From an uncultured Collinsella sp. (GTDB taxonomy: Bacteria; Actinomycetota; Coriobacteriia; Coriobacteriales; Coriobacteriaceae), in assembly GCA_938023705.1 (NCBI GenBank), contig CALJDJ010000024.1:1-64000 (forward strand): a DNA stretch of 64,000 nucleotides, given 5' to 3'. The stretch's first letter is position 1, and each line of letters starts with the position of its first letter. Below, piece after piece: positions 53,462-63,288 of the stretch. A program made the position numbers and the translations under genes. A model generated the notes under the pieces. The model did not search any database, was not told where the DNA came from, and was given only the letters and a program-made list of their open reading frames with translations.

Positions 53462-54202
53462 TCATTTCGCCCTCTGAATAATATTTGTCCCGATTCCCGT
53501 AATACGCGAAATCTGGGCAATCGTAAAGCCTCGATGTTTCAGCATTGCCAACAGACGATTCCGTTCTTGCTTCGGCAACGTCTTGAGCTGGTAGGGCTCA
53601 AGTGGAGCCAATAAAGCCTGTGCGACTTCCAAAGCATCCATATCGGAAACGTGTTTGCCTTCAGGCAAGTAATACGAATTGGGCTTACCGTCTGTACTTG
53701 TAAGGTAAAACGCCTCCGAACCACCAAATAGTTCGACAATATCACTGCAATCGCAGATTTCAGGCGTACCGAAATACTCATGGAAGCTACTCCACCTATA
53801 CATAGGTGCAGAAGATATGCCCGCCTTCGCAGGATTGTCGTGAATGTAACGAACGCAACGGAGCAGCTGCTCATCATCGGAAATAACAACGCTCTTAAAA
53901 CGCTCTTGAAAAACTGGCCCACGCCTGCCTGTCTTCACATTGAATCGCATAGCATACGCTGTATCTATGGCGTGCATCGCAGTACTCATTTGGTTATCGG
54001 GGTCATCAAATAGCAGATGCACATGATTGTCCATCAAACACCAAGCAAGCAACCGTATGTGGTCGGATGTAAAACGCTGACTCATCAGATTGAGGAAATA
54101 GTAGCGGTCGTCATCGTCCTCAAAGATCAGTTGGTCAGCACAGCCTTTGACCATAACATGATAATGACCGAGTTCGGATAACACACGGGCAACGCGAGTC
54201 AT
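53462..54202 (-). CDS. REP-associated tyrosine transposase (Y1, IS200-like)
   Basis: 246 residues. A HUH single-strand nuclease: metal motif MDNHVHLLF (His60, His62), R-GPVFQERFKSV box, and the helix RYIHDNPAKAG with candidate catalytic Tyr119, then YRWSSF. An extra C-terminal part ends in a helix-turn-helix-like segment (LLAMLKHRGFTIAQISRITGIGTNIIQRA). The ATG at 54202 has GGAGG 6 bases upstream; an earlier in-frame start has no RBS. RAYT proteins cut and move REP hairpins. Complete and apparently functional, unlike the remnant at 18265. Confidence 0.85.
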   Translation of the reverse strand: MTRVARVLSELGHYHVMVKGCADQLIFEDDDDRYYFLNLMSQRFTSDHIRLLAWCLMDNHVHLLFDDPDNQMSTAMHAIDTAYAMRFNVKTGRRGPVFQERFKSVVISDDEQLLRCVRYIHDNPAKAGISSAPMYRWSSFHEYFGTPEICDCSDIVELFGGSEAFYLTSTDGKPNSYYLPEGKHVSDMDALEVAQALLAPLEPYQLKTLPKQERNRLLAMLKHRGFTIAQISRITGIGTNIIQRAK

Positions 54203-54249
54203 CGAAGCCCTCCCTTCCGAGTTTGCGATAGCCACAGCATACAAAAGGA

Positions 54250-54293
54250 GGGAAAAGAAAATAGCGAACCGCCCAACAAAGATGGGCGGTTCG
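54250..54293 (-). terminator. Rho-independent terminator of the rsfS operon
   Basis: CGAACCGCCCA (54265-54275) pairs with TGGGCGGTTCG (54283-54293); CTATTTTCTTTTCC follows on the minus strand. It lies inside the transposase element, between the right REP and the transposase RBS. Confidence 0.75.
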
Positions 54294-54305
54294 GTGAACG
54301 GTAGG

Positions 54306-54340
54306 AATGATTTTTTATCCCCGTCCCAGAAAAATCATTT
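54306..54340 (-). repeat. REP-like hairpin, right end
   Basis: The reverse complement matches 53368-53402 apart from one base missing in the T/A run. It overlaps the rsfS TAA stop by two bases. Confidence 0.75.
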
Positions 54341-54794
54341 AGAGGAGATTGAGGGGGAGCTGGGGGGCGTCACCCCAGAGCTTTTCTAGACGGTAGAAGT
54401 CGCGGGCTTCGGGAGTGAAGACGTGAACGACGACCGAGCCGTAGTCCATGAGCATCCAGGTCTTCTGCTCGCGGCCCTCGATGGAGAACGGATGCTCGCC
54501 GCAAGCCGCGGCGACCTTCTCCTCGATCTCGTCGACGATAGAATCGACCTGGCGGTTGTTGGTACCGGTGGCAAGCACAAAGTAGTCGCACACGTCGGAA
54601 AGCTCGGTCAGGTCGAGCACCTGCACGTCCTCGCCCTTCTTGTCGTAGGCGGCCTGCGCGGCGGCGCGGGCGACATCCTCGGCGGCGACACCGCTCGCGG
54701 ACAGCGAGGCGGCGGTGCGGTCGGACGTGGCAACGAAACTCTTGTGCTCCACACCTTCAAGAATCTGCTCGTCAGTCATGGTCTCGTCGGCCAT
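54339..54794 (-). CDS. rsfS: Ribosomal silencing factor RsfS
   Basis: 151 residues; binds L14 on the 50S subunit and blocks subunit joining in stationary phase or starvation. The core ALAAQAAYDKKGEDVQVLDLTELSDVCDYFVLATGTNNRQVDSIVDEIEE-type segment (beginning ARAAAQAAYDKK) and the late MDYGSVVVHVFTPEARDFYRLEKLWGDA are diagnostic. About 45 extra residues precede it. The ATG at 54794 has GAGG upstream. Gene order nadD-yqeK-rsfS is the common one. Confidence 0.94.
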   Translation of the reverse strand: MADETMTDEQILEGVEHKSFVATSDRTAASLSASGVAAEDVARAAAQAAYDKKGEDVQVLDLTELSDVCDYFVLATGTNNRQVDSIVDEIEEKVAAACGEHPFSIEGREQKTWMLMDYGSVVVHVFTPEARDFYRLEKLWGDAPQLPLNLL

Positions 54795-54822
54795 GGAATA
54801 CCTCTTTCTAGACACACCCGAG

Positions 54823-55443
54823 CTAGCGCAGCTGGGCGTAATGGTTGTAAATCGTAATAGCCGTGGGATAAAGATAGCGCCCGGACTGGATCACATAGAC
54901 CAGACCCTGCGCAAAACAGGAGAAGAACAACTCGTCGAGCGAGGACTTCCCCACCATCTTGCGCAGCGCATGGGCATAGTCGCCGTGGCGGTTGGGCTCG
55001 ATGGCATCTGCCACAAAGACCACCATATCGAGCGGCGTCATGTCGCAAGCACCCACGGTGTGACGGTCGACAGCCTGAAAGACTGCCGGCGACAGCTCGG
55101 GAAAAAGCTGCGGAAGCTCATAGGCGGCAACAGGGCCATGCAAAAGCGGCGTCGCGGCGGAAGGAGAGCCGGCAACCTTGATGCCATAGTGAAGCGCGCG
55201 GGCCACGAGCTCGTCATCGGAAAGCACCTTGTCCCAGTCGTGAATTAAGCCGGCGGCAGCCGCATCAAAGCGGTCAACGCCGTAGACCTCGGCCAGATGA
55301 AGTGCGGTCTCGGCAACACCCAGCGAATGCACATAGCGCTTGCGCTTATCTTTCATGCGAACATCGAGCAGCTCTTGAATGCGCTTGAGCAGCGCGCGCT
55401 CATCGCCCTCAAACTGATCCTCTACCGACAACGTAGCCCCCAT
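54823..55443 (-). CDS. yqeK: HD-domain diadenosine-polyphosphate hydrolase, YqeK family
   Basis: 206 residues; symmetrical Ap4A hydrolysis is known for YqeK. HD residues: RYVHSLGVAETALHLA, AGLIHDWDKVLS, LLHGPVAAYEL and FVADAIEPNR. The ATG at 55443 overlaps the nadD stop (TGATG); GTG at 55446 is an alternative. The first 25 residues before the HD core are acidic and variable. Confidence 0.9.
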   Translation of the reverse strand: MGATLSVEDQFEGDERALLKRIQELLDVRMKDKRKRYVHSLGVAETALHLAEVYGVDRFDAAAAGLIHDWDKVLSDDELVARALHYGIKVAGSPSAATPLLHGPVAAYELPQLFPELSPAVFQAVDRHTVGACDMTPLDMVVFVADAIEPNRHGDYAHALRKMVGKSSLDELFFSCFAQGLVYVIQSGRYLYPTAITIYNHYAQLR

Positions 55444-56120
55444 CACTCAAAATCTTCTTGGCCCAAATCGGCATATAGCCTGCGCTTGCGAATGTAGCCG
55501 AGCACGGACTCGCTCGTAAGATAGCGCACGCTCATGCCGCGGGCAACTCGCTTACGAATGTTCGTCGAGCTGATCGCCAGCGCCGGAATCTGAATATAGC
55601 GCACGTCGAACGGCAGCCCCGACTCTTTGATTCGGGCACGCGCCGTATCGATATCAAAGCCCGGTCGCGTCGCCGCAATAAAGGTAGCAAGCTCAGCAAT
55701 TCGGTCGGCATCATGCCAGGTCACAATATCAATAATCGCGTCGGCGCCCGTAATAAAGTAGAGCTTTACCTGCGGCGGATAAAAGTCGCGAAGGGCATGA
55801 AGCGTATCGGCCGTATAGGTTACGCCCGGACGGTCAATCTCGAACCGGCTCGCCAAAAAAGCCGGATTCGCGGCGGTGGCGAGAACCGTCATGGCATAAC
55901 GGTCCTCAGCAGGCGTCACCGGTTTGTCGAGTTTAAAGGCAGGAGAGCCGGCCGGCATAAAGAGCACAGCGTCCAAGTCGAGCGACTCGCGCGCCTGCTC
56001 GGCAGTCACCAAGTGCCCGTAATGAATCGGGTCGAAGGTGCCGCCCATAATGCCAAGCCGAAACTCTTTGCCCTCTTTTATGGGCAGCTCGGGCAAACCG
56101 ATTCCACCGCGCAGCGACAT
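55443..56120 (-). CDS. nadD: Nicotinate-nucleotide adenylyltransferase
   Basis: 225 residues; makes deamido-NAD from nicotinate mononucleotide and ATP. The nucleotidyltransferase motif is RLGIMGGTFDPIHYGHLVTAEQAR and the late ISSTNIRKRVARG contains the ISxTxxR signature. About 20 residues precede the core. The ATG at 56120 lies 3 bases after the obg stop with GGAGG 11 bases upstream. Operon obg-nadD-yqeK-rsfS. Confidence 0.95.
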   Translation of the reverse strand: MSLRGGIGLPELPIKEGKEFRLGIMGGTFDPIHYGHLVTAEQARESLDLDAVLFMPAGSPAFKLDKPVTPAEDRYAMTVLATAANPAFLASRFEIDRPGVTYTADTLHALRDFYPPQVKLYFITGADAIIDIVTWHDADRIAELATFIAATRPGFDIDTARARIKESGLPFDVRYIQIPALAISSTNIRKRVARGMSVRYLTSESVLGYIRKRRLYADLGQEDFE

Positions 56121-56123
56121 GGC

Positions 56124-57602
<1,479 letters not shown>

Positions 57603-57605
57603 CTA

Positions 57606-57649
57606 CAAAAAGAGGGAGACCCTTGAATCCTAAAACTCAAGTGCCTCCC
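57606..57649 (-). terminator. Terminator between rpmA and obg
   Basis: GGGAG-N-CTTGA pairs with TCAAG-N-CTCCC (57614-57649, with internal mismatches), followed by CTCTTTTTG on the minus strand. It is 26 bases after the rpmA stop. Confidence 0.65.
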
Positions 57650-57674
57650 ACATATGTGCTCTATGAAGGGTGAA

Positions 57675-57932
57675 TTACGCGTTCGCGAGCGGGCGTACGC
57701 TGACCCTGTGCTTGATACCCTTGTGGAACTCAACGGTACCGTCGACCAGCGCGAACAGCGTGTCGTCCTTGCCACGGCCAACGTTCTCACCCGGGTGGAT
57801 GTGCGTGCCGTGCTGACGGACGAGAATCGTGCCCGTGGTTACCGTCTGGCCGGCATAGCGCTTCGTGCCAAGGCGCTGACCGCGGGAGTCACGGCCATTA
57901 CGGGAGGAACCGAGTCCTTTTTTGTGTGCCAT
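57675..57932 (-). CDS. rpmA: 50S ribosomal protein L27
   Basis: 85 residues. Starts [61 protein letters not shown]; standard L27 with no cleavable N-terminal extension. It reaches the peptidyl-transferase centre. It follows rplU by 33 bases. Confidence 0.98.
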   Translation of the reverse strand: MAHKKGLGSSRNGRDSRGQRLGTKRYAGQTVTTGTILVRQHGTHIHPGENVGRGKDDTLFALVDGTVEFHKGIKHRVSVRPLANA

Positions 57933-57965
57933 TGTGTATACCTACTCTTTCGTTACGAGTGTAAT

Positions 57966-58340
57966 CTACTCGGCGACGGGAGCCTCGGCAACAGCCTCGG
58001 CCTCTGCCTTGACAGCCTTCTTGGCGCGGGACGTAGCCTGGACCTTCACGATCTTCAGCTTGGTGAGCTGCTGACGGTGACCCTTCAGACGACGATAGCG
58101 CTTACGCTTGTGGAACTTGAAGACCAGTTGCTTCTCGCCCTTGAACTGCTCAACGATCTGAGCGGTAACCTTGGCCTTGGCCAGCTTGTCGGGATCGGTG
58201 ACGATCTTCTTACCATCGTTGAGGAAGATGACCGGCAGGGTGACCTTGTCGCCCTCATTGCCCTCGATCTTCTCGACGGTGATGACATCGTCGGTGGCGA
58301 CCTTGTACTGCTTGCCGCCCGTGTTAACGATTGCGTACAT
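57966..58340 (-). CDS. rplU: 50S ribosomal protein L21
   Basis: 124 residues. Starts MYAIVNTGGKQYKVATDDVITVEKIEG, with KFHKRKRYRRLKGHRQQLTKLKI conserved, then a 20-residue Ala/Glu/Lys tail not usual in L21. The ATG at 58340 has AGGG upstream; a longer frame adds 7 residues. A strong promoter precedes it. Confidence 0.97.
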   Translation of the reverse strand: MYAIVNTGGKQYKVATDDVITVEKIEGNEGDKVTLPVIFLNDGKKIVTDPDKLAKAKVTAQIVEQFKGEKQLVFKFHKRKRYRRLKGHRQQLTKLKIVKVQATSRAKKAVKAEAEAVAEAPVAE

Positions 58341-58382
58341 GTTTACTTGCCCTTCATGCATCAGTTAGTGCAACAGCCGAAT

Positions 58383-58411
58383 ATAGTAGCAGGCGAAAAT
58401 ACCCCCGTCAA
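58383..58411 (-). promoter_or_regulatory. rplU-rpmA promoter
   Basis: Minus strand TTGACG (58406-58411), a 17-base spacer and TACTAT (58383-58388) with TGC directly before it. The -35 overlaps the stop of the upstream gene. Confidence 0.75.
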
Positions 58412-59220
58412 CGAGTATGTGGAGCAAATCCACAAGTTCGCACAGGTATGGGGCTGACGAGTCGGCCCTCGTCGTCCTCGCATGCTTGATTCTGACGCTC
58501 GACATCGTAGGAGCAGATGGTCACGAGGTCTTGCATACCGGTGGAAACAATAGGTGCATCCACGCCCGGGGTCAAGCCCTGCAACAAAACATCAGCAGCA
58601 GAAAGCAAAATTTCCGGACGCATGGAGCCCTCGTTGTCGGCATGGGTGTCGAGCATGAGCACCAAATGGTCCGGGCGCTCCCCCGCCGTGAGCTCATAGC
58701 CCACGAGCGTGTGATCCAAATCCAAGCGCTTGCTCTTTTTGCCGCGCGCGTAGTCGATGCCATGGTCCGCGCGCAGCGTGTCGATCGCACGACGCACCTC
58801 GTCGGTGCTTACGGGCGCCTCGGGATCCAAGTGCAGGTCGATGCGATACGACAGACGCGTGAGCTGCGCCGTCAACGCCGGCGTGCGCACGTCGATATAC
58901 GCCGCCTCGATGGGCGCCAGATCGGCCGGAGACGCCGCAGCCAGGCGCCCAAACGCCTCGTCGAGCGCCACGAACTCGGTCATAAACAGGTCATACCACT
59001 CGCAGGTCGACGACGTACCCACCGGTAGCGCCGAAGAGAAGCCCACTCGCATGTGCGGAGAGAAGCCCTGCGTGACGGCATAGGGAAGTCCCGCACGGCG
59101 CACGATGCGCTCAATGGTATGGATTACTTCGAGATGGCCCAGGTACTTAAGGCGATCGCGCTTGCCATAGCGAACACGAAGTCTAAAGAGCGTGGGGTTG
59201 TCGGTCAGGCGCTCACTCAT
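58408..59220 (-). CDS. Radical-SAM-associated DUF2344 protein (TIGR03936 type)
   Basis: 270 residues. RLRVRYGKRDRLKYLGHLEVIHTIERIVRRAGLPYAVTQGFSPHMRVGFSSALPVG is the DUF2344 signature. The family nearly always follows, or is fused to, a B12-binding radical SAM gene, as here. Its ATG overlaps that gene's stop as ATGA, so it is translationally coupled. Function unknown; RNA or ribosome modification has been suspected from the context beside rplU-rpmA. Confidence 0.85.
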   Translation of the reverse strand: MSERLTDNPTLFRLRVRYGKRDRLKYLGHLEVIHTIERIVRRAGLPYAVTQGFSPHMRVGFSSALPVGTSSTCEWYDLFMTEFVALDEAFGRLAAASPADLAPIEAAYIDVRTPALTAQLTRLSYRIDLHLDPEAPVSTDEVRRAIDTLRADHGIDYARGKKSKRLDLDHTLVGYELTAGERPDHLVLMLDTHADNEGSMRPEILLSAADVLLQGLTPGVDAPIVSTGMQDLVTICSYDVERQNQACEDDEGRLVSPIPVRTCGFAPHTR

Positions 59221-61094
59221 GCGCGATCACCCATCAATACATTCTTGACGTGGAGCGTGGGGCAGATCCCGCAGCCGGTGCACGACGTGCGGGTGCAGTC
59301 GGGAGTCGTGACGCCCTCGAGCGAGCGACGGTACTCGCGCTCGAGGAAGCCGCGCGTGCAGCCGGGACTCACGTGCTCCCACGGCAGGCGCCAGTCCAAC
59401 TCGTAGGGCAGGTGCACGAGCTCATTGAGGTCGATGCCGTTTTTGGCAGCAGCTTCCTTCCAGTTATCGAGCGAGAAATGCTCTACCCAGGCGTCAAAGC
59501 GAGACCCCGAGCGCCAAGCATCGATGATGACGGGCGTCATGTCACGACCGGCGCGGGAGAGCGCGGCCTCGATGAGCGAGGTCTCGGCATCGTGGTAATG
59601 CACGCGGACGGCACGGTTGCGAACGCTCGTGATGAGCAGCTTCTGGCGACGCTTGACGTCGTCGTAGTCGAGCTGCGGGCACCACTGGAACGGCGTGGCA
59701 GCCTTGGGGATAAAGACCGAAACCGAGATGGACACCGAGATCGAGCCGCGACGAGCCTTGGGCACCACGGAACGACCGAGCTCCAGCACGTGATCGGCCA
59801 GATTGGCGATGGCCACGATGTCCTCGTCGCGCTCGCCGGGAAGGCCCATCATAAAGTAGAGCTTCATGCGGTTCCAGCCGGCCTCGAAGGCCGCCTTGGC
59901 CGCACGGTCCAGGTCCCCCTCGGTCACGTTCTTGTTAATGATGTCGCGCATGCGCTGGCTGCCGGCCTCGGGCGCGAACGTCAGGCCGCCCTTCTTTTCG
60001 CCGGCGACCGACTCGGCCATATCCACGCCAAACGAATCCAGGCGCTGCGACGGAATAGACACGCGAATACCCGTATCCTCCAGGCGACGGTTGAGCCTGC
60101 CGAGCACGTCACGAATGCAGGAGTGGTCGGTCGTGGAGAGCGAGGTCAGCGACACCTCGTCATAGCCGGTCTTATCCAGACCCTGAATCACCGACGAGAC
60201 GATCTGGTCGGCCGAGCGCTCGCGCACCGGGCGATACGTCATGCCGGCCTGGCAAAAACGACAGCCGCGGGCGCAGCCGCGCAGAATCTCGATAGACAGG
60301 CGATCGTGAACCAGCTGCGCATAGGGCACGCACGACTGCGACAGCGGATTCGTGGCGCCGAAATCCTCGACGACGCGTTTGTAGACCACGGTCGGCGCAT
60401 CCTTGCCCTCGCGCGGCACGGTGTAGCCATGCGGCGAGCAGGGCTCGTCGTGACGAACCTCATAGAGCGACGGCACGTAGTTGCCGGCAATGGATGCAAG
60501 CTGCTCAACAATCTGCGCGCGCGGGACTCCTTCGTCGCGCAGGCGGCGATGCAGCTGGCAGGTCTCGAGCAGCGATTCCTCGCCCTCGCCGATGAGGATG
60601 GCATCGAAGAAGGCCGCGTACGGCTCGGGGTTGTACACCGAGGGGCCGCCGGCGATGATGATGGGGTCGTCTTCACCTCGGTCGGCCGCTAACAGCGGAA
60701 TGCCAGCGAGATCGAGTGCCTCAAGGAAGTTCGTCACCGCCATCTCGTGCGGCACATGCAGGCCGACGATATCAAACGAAGCGACCGGCGCTGCACCCTC
60801 GAGCGAGAGCAGCGGAATGCCTGCCTCGCGCATAGCGTCACCCATATCGGGCCACGGCACATAGCCACGCTCGCAGGAGATGCCCTCGGCCTGGTTAAGG
60901 ATGTTGTAGAGGATGGCGATACCCTGGTTGGGCAGACCAACCTCGTACACATCCGGGTAGATCAGGCAGCAACGGTAGTCGGCATCGGCCTTGGAAAGCG
61001 TGCCCCACTCGTGATCGATATAGCGACTCGGCTTTTCGACCTTGGCGAGCAGCGGCTCAATTAAATGAAAACAGTCTTGATACGGAACGCGCAA
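59217..61094 (-). CDS. B12-binding-domain radical SAM protein (TIGR03960 type)
   Basis: 625 residues. The N-terminal cobalamin-binding-like Rossmann domain (YPDVYEVGLPNQGIAILYNILN) precedes the radical SAM core with cluster motif EILRGCARGCRFCQAGMTYRPVRERSADQI. The C-terminus ends in a Cys cluster, CTRTSCTGCGICPTLHV, which might hold a second metal centre. The start is TTG at 61094 with GGGG upstream. Always paired with the DUF2344 protein; reaction not known. Confidence 0.87.
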   Translation of the reverse strand: MRVPYQDCFHLIEPLLAKVEKPSRYIDHEWGTLSKADADYRCCLIYPDVYEVGLPNQGIAILYNILNQAEGISCERGYVPWPDMGDAMREAGIPLLSLEGAAPVASFDIVGLHVPHEMAVTNFLEALDLAGIPLLAADRGEDDPIIIAGGPSVYNPEPYAAFFDAILIGEGEESLLETCQLHRRLRDEGVPRAQIVEQLASIAGNYVPSLYEVRHDEPCSPHGYTVPREGKDAPTVVYKRVVEDFGATNPLSQSCVPYAQLVHDRLSIEILRGCARGCRFCQAGMTYRPVRERSADQIVSSVIQGLDKTGYDEVSLTSLSTTDHSCIRDVLGRLNRRLEDTGIRVSIPSQRLDSFGVDMAESVAGEKKGGLTFAPEAGSQRMRDIINKNVTEGDLDRAAKAAFEAGWNRMKLYFMMGLPGERDEDIVAIANLADHVLELGRSVVPKARRGSISVSISVSVFIPKAATPFQWCPQLDYDDVKRRQKLLITSVRNRAVRVHYHDAETSLIEAALSRAGRDMTPVIIDAWRSGSRFDAWVEHFSLDNWKEAAAKNGIDLNELVHLPYELDWRLPWEHVSPGCTRGFLEREYRRSLEGVTTPDCTRTSCTGCGICPTLHVKNVLMGDRA

Positions 61095-61104
61095 CGGAAA
61101 ACCC

Positions 61105-62034
61105 CTAAGCAGCGAGATCGGACGCGTCTTGGTAGGACGCCATAGGACGGGTAGCGCCCGCGACCGTGGTCACCAGATCGCGAACGCGGGAGAACGTGGC
61201 AGTGACCACCTCGTTGGCACGGCTGTAGTCGACATCGCGCTCGTAGAGCGAAACGAGCGCACGGCCCATGCCATAGGTGCCCGCGGCAGCAGTGAGCGCC
61301 TTGACGGCAAACCCAATATGCGGCGTCTGCTTGACGAGCGCGCGGGTGACCGCGCGGATCACAAGACCGCCGACAAGCACGCCCGCGACCTCGTAGCCGC
61401 GCTCAGGCTTAATGCCGCGTCCAAAGACGGCAGCGAGCTCAAAGAGCATGCCCACCTGCGCCAGCGCCATAACGGGATAATCGGCGCCCGGCAAAAACAC
61501 CAGCGCACCGGTCGCCATATTGGTGAGCGCGCACGAGGTGATGATACGATTGGCCGCCGCGATGCGCATGAAGGCAAAGTTCGCCGCAAAAGCCGTTTCC
61601 TTTTCGGTGCGATCGAGAATCCAGCGGGCAAGCGTCTCGAGCAGATACGTCTTATCGGTTGCCGCTACCACGCCGAGCATAGGCGTGGACTCCTCGATAA
61701 ACGGCACCTCCACAGCAGACTCGGCAAGCACGCACACGGGGGCGCCGGCGATCACGAGCTCCTGCACGGCACTCTCCAAGCGGTCGGAGCCGCACGAGAG
61801 CACCAGCACCACATCGGTATCGGTCTTTGGAGCAATTCGCTCCTCCCCCAGACGCTCGACGCGCACAATGCCCGAGGTCGTCTGCGGCACAAAGGCGTCA
61901 CGCACCGTCTCGGCCAGAAAGCGCGAGGCGGACGAATCCAAATAGACCGAGACGCGCACCGGCGTATCGGAATCCTTCTTAACGGACGCGCCCATCTTAA
62001 AAGCGCGGGTCAGCTTATCTACGGGAATTTTCAT
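61105..62034 (-). CDS. DUF697-like membrane protein
   Basis: 309 residues. About 1-130 is a Rossmann-like soluble part (VRVSVYLDSSASRFLAETVRDAF, VVLVLSCGSDRLESAVQELVIAGAPVCVL) without a P-loop. About 140-280 has hydrophobic helices (IITSCALTNMATGALVFLPGADYPVMALAQVGMLFELAAVFG) resembling DUF697, a domain of YcjF-like and some GTPase-linked proteins. ATG 62034 has GGAGG upstream. It is between rodA and the radical SAM gene. Function unknown; the family call is moderate. Confidence 0.65.
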   Translation of the reverse strand: MKIPVDKLTRAFKMGASVKKDSDTPVRVSVYLDSSASRFLAETVRDAFVPQTTSGIVRVERLGEERIAPKTDTDVVLVLSCGSDRLESAVQELVIAGAPVCVLAESAVEVPFIEESTPMLGVVAATDKTYLLETLARWILDRTEKETAFAANFAFMRIAAANRIITSCALTNMATGALVFLPGADYPVMALAQVGMLFELAAVFGRGIKPERGYEVAGVLVGGLVIRAVTRALVKQTPHIGFAVKALTAAAGTYGMGRALVSLYERDVDYSRANEVVTATFSRVRDLVTTVAGATRPMASYQDASDLAA

Positions 62035-62052
62035 AGCAAACCCCTCCAGCGG

Positions 62053-63279
62053 TTACGCGGCGCCCGAACGATGCCGCCATATGGATTGTACGATACCCAC
62101 CGTCAGCAGCTGAATCATCATCGAAGACGAACCGAAGCTAATAAACGGTAGCGGAATACCGGTAATCGGCATCATGCCGATGCACATGCCGATGTTTTCG
62201 AAGGTCTGGAACGCCCACATGCCAACGATGCCCACACACGATAGGCGCAAGAACAGCGACTCACACTTAAAGGCGACGCGAATCGTCGAAAAGATCAGCA
62301 GCACGTAGAGGCACAGGAGCAAAAAGGAACCGCAAAAGCCAAAGGTCTCGGATAGGAAGGCGAAGACAAAGTCGGTGTGGAACTCAGGAAGAAAGCCGCC
62401 GGCCGACTGCGTCGCATGGCCCAAACCCTTACCAAAGAAGCCGCCCGAGCCAACGGCGATAAGCGACTGCTGCAGGTTGTAGGCATCGTCCGAATCGGCA
62501 TTATCGGGGTCGATAAAGACCGTCAGGCGGTTCATCTGATACTGCTTGATGAGCACATCGTGGCCGAGCAACGAATCAAAGACCGAATCGAGCGCCAGGA
62601 CGAGGGCCACCAGGCCCACAAGCAGGGCCAGGGTCGACAGCACCCATTCGCGGCGCGCACCGCTCATGCAGATGACGATGGCGCCCGAGACCAGCACGAC
62701 CAGGCCCGAGCCCAGGTCGCCCATGGCGACGACGGCCAAAAACGGGATGGACAGCATGCCGCAGAGCTTGACGTAGTCGCGAACGGTATCGATGCGGCCG
62801 TTATACTGCGAGCCAAGCGTGGCGATAAAGAAGATGGTGATGAGCTTGGCAAGCTCAACCGGCTGGAATGTCAAGCCGATACCGGGAATCTTGATCCAGC
62901 CCGTCATGCCCAGACCGCCCGTATAGGACAGGCCCGGAATCTTGGGCGAGAAGATCACAATAAGGTCAATGACGAGCAGCGCCGTCGAGAAGTTAGAGAT
63001 GCCGCGCAGATCGGTACGCCAGACGAGCACCGCAAGCACCGCGCCAATGCCAATGCCCAGCAGGTGGCGCGAGAATGAGGCGTCGGCCTTAAACTGTGAC
63101 GCCGACCAAATAATGATGGCGCCATAGGCAACGAGCGCGACGGTAGCCAGCAGCACACCGATATGCACCTTTTGGCGAAACGTACCGCGCGAGGCCGAAA
63201 GTTGCTTGTTGACGCGGTCCAGGCTGCTGCGAGAGCCGGTCTTGGTTGAACGGAACAGATCCGCCGGAGAAAAATCCAT
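62053..63279 (-). CDS. rodA: SEDS peptidoglycan polymerase RodA
   Basis: 408 residues with about 10 membrane helices and a cytoplasmic N-terminus of about 35 residues. SEDS motifs: GMTGWIKIPGIGLTFQPVELAKL, the loop with FLPEFHTDFVFAFLSETFGF and the C-terminal GMMPITGIPLPFISFGSSSMM. It makes glycan strands with the PBP2 encoded immediately upstream (10 bases). RodA rather than FtsW is inferred from the mrdA neighbour and the H-TDF-F loop. ATG 63279 has AGGAGG 5 bases upstream. Confidence 0.93.
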   Translation of the reverse strand: MDFSPADLFRSTKTGSRSSLDRVNKQLSASRGTFRQKVHIGVLLATVALVAYGAIIIWSASQFKADASFSRHLLGIGIGAVLAVLVWRTDLRGISNFSTALLVIDLIVIFSPKIPGLSYTGGLGMTGWIKIPGIGLTFQPVELAKLITIFFIATLGSQYNGRIDTVRDYVKLCGMLSIPFLAVVAMGDLGSGLVVLVSGAIVICMSGARREWVLSTLALLVGLVALVLALDSVFDSLLGHDVLIKQYQMNRLTVFIDPDNADSDDAYNLQQSLIAVGSGGFFGKGLGHATQSAGGFLPEFHTDFVFAFLSETFGFCGSFLLLCLYVLLIFSTIRVAFKCESLFLRLSCVGIVGMWAFQTFENIGMCIGMMPITGIPLPFISFGSSSMMIQLLTVGIVQSIWRHRSGAA

Positions 63280-63288
63280 CGCAACCTC

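Larger units (their letters stand above)
53368..54340 (-). mobile_element. REP-associated tyrosine transposase element (about 973 bp)
   Basis: An intact Y1 transposase gene bounded by near-identical inverted 35-base hairpin repeats (53368-53402 and 54306-54340; only one indel differs). A third, related hairpin lies inside at 53422-53452. The ends overlap the stop codon of dinB on the left and of rsfS on the right, so the element fills the space between the two genes without breaking either. Confidence 0.75.
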
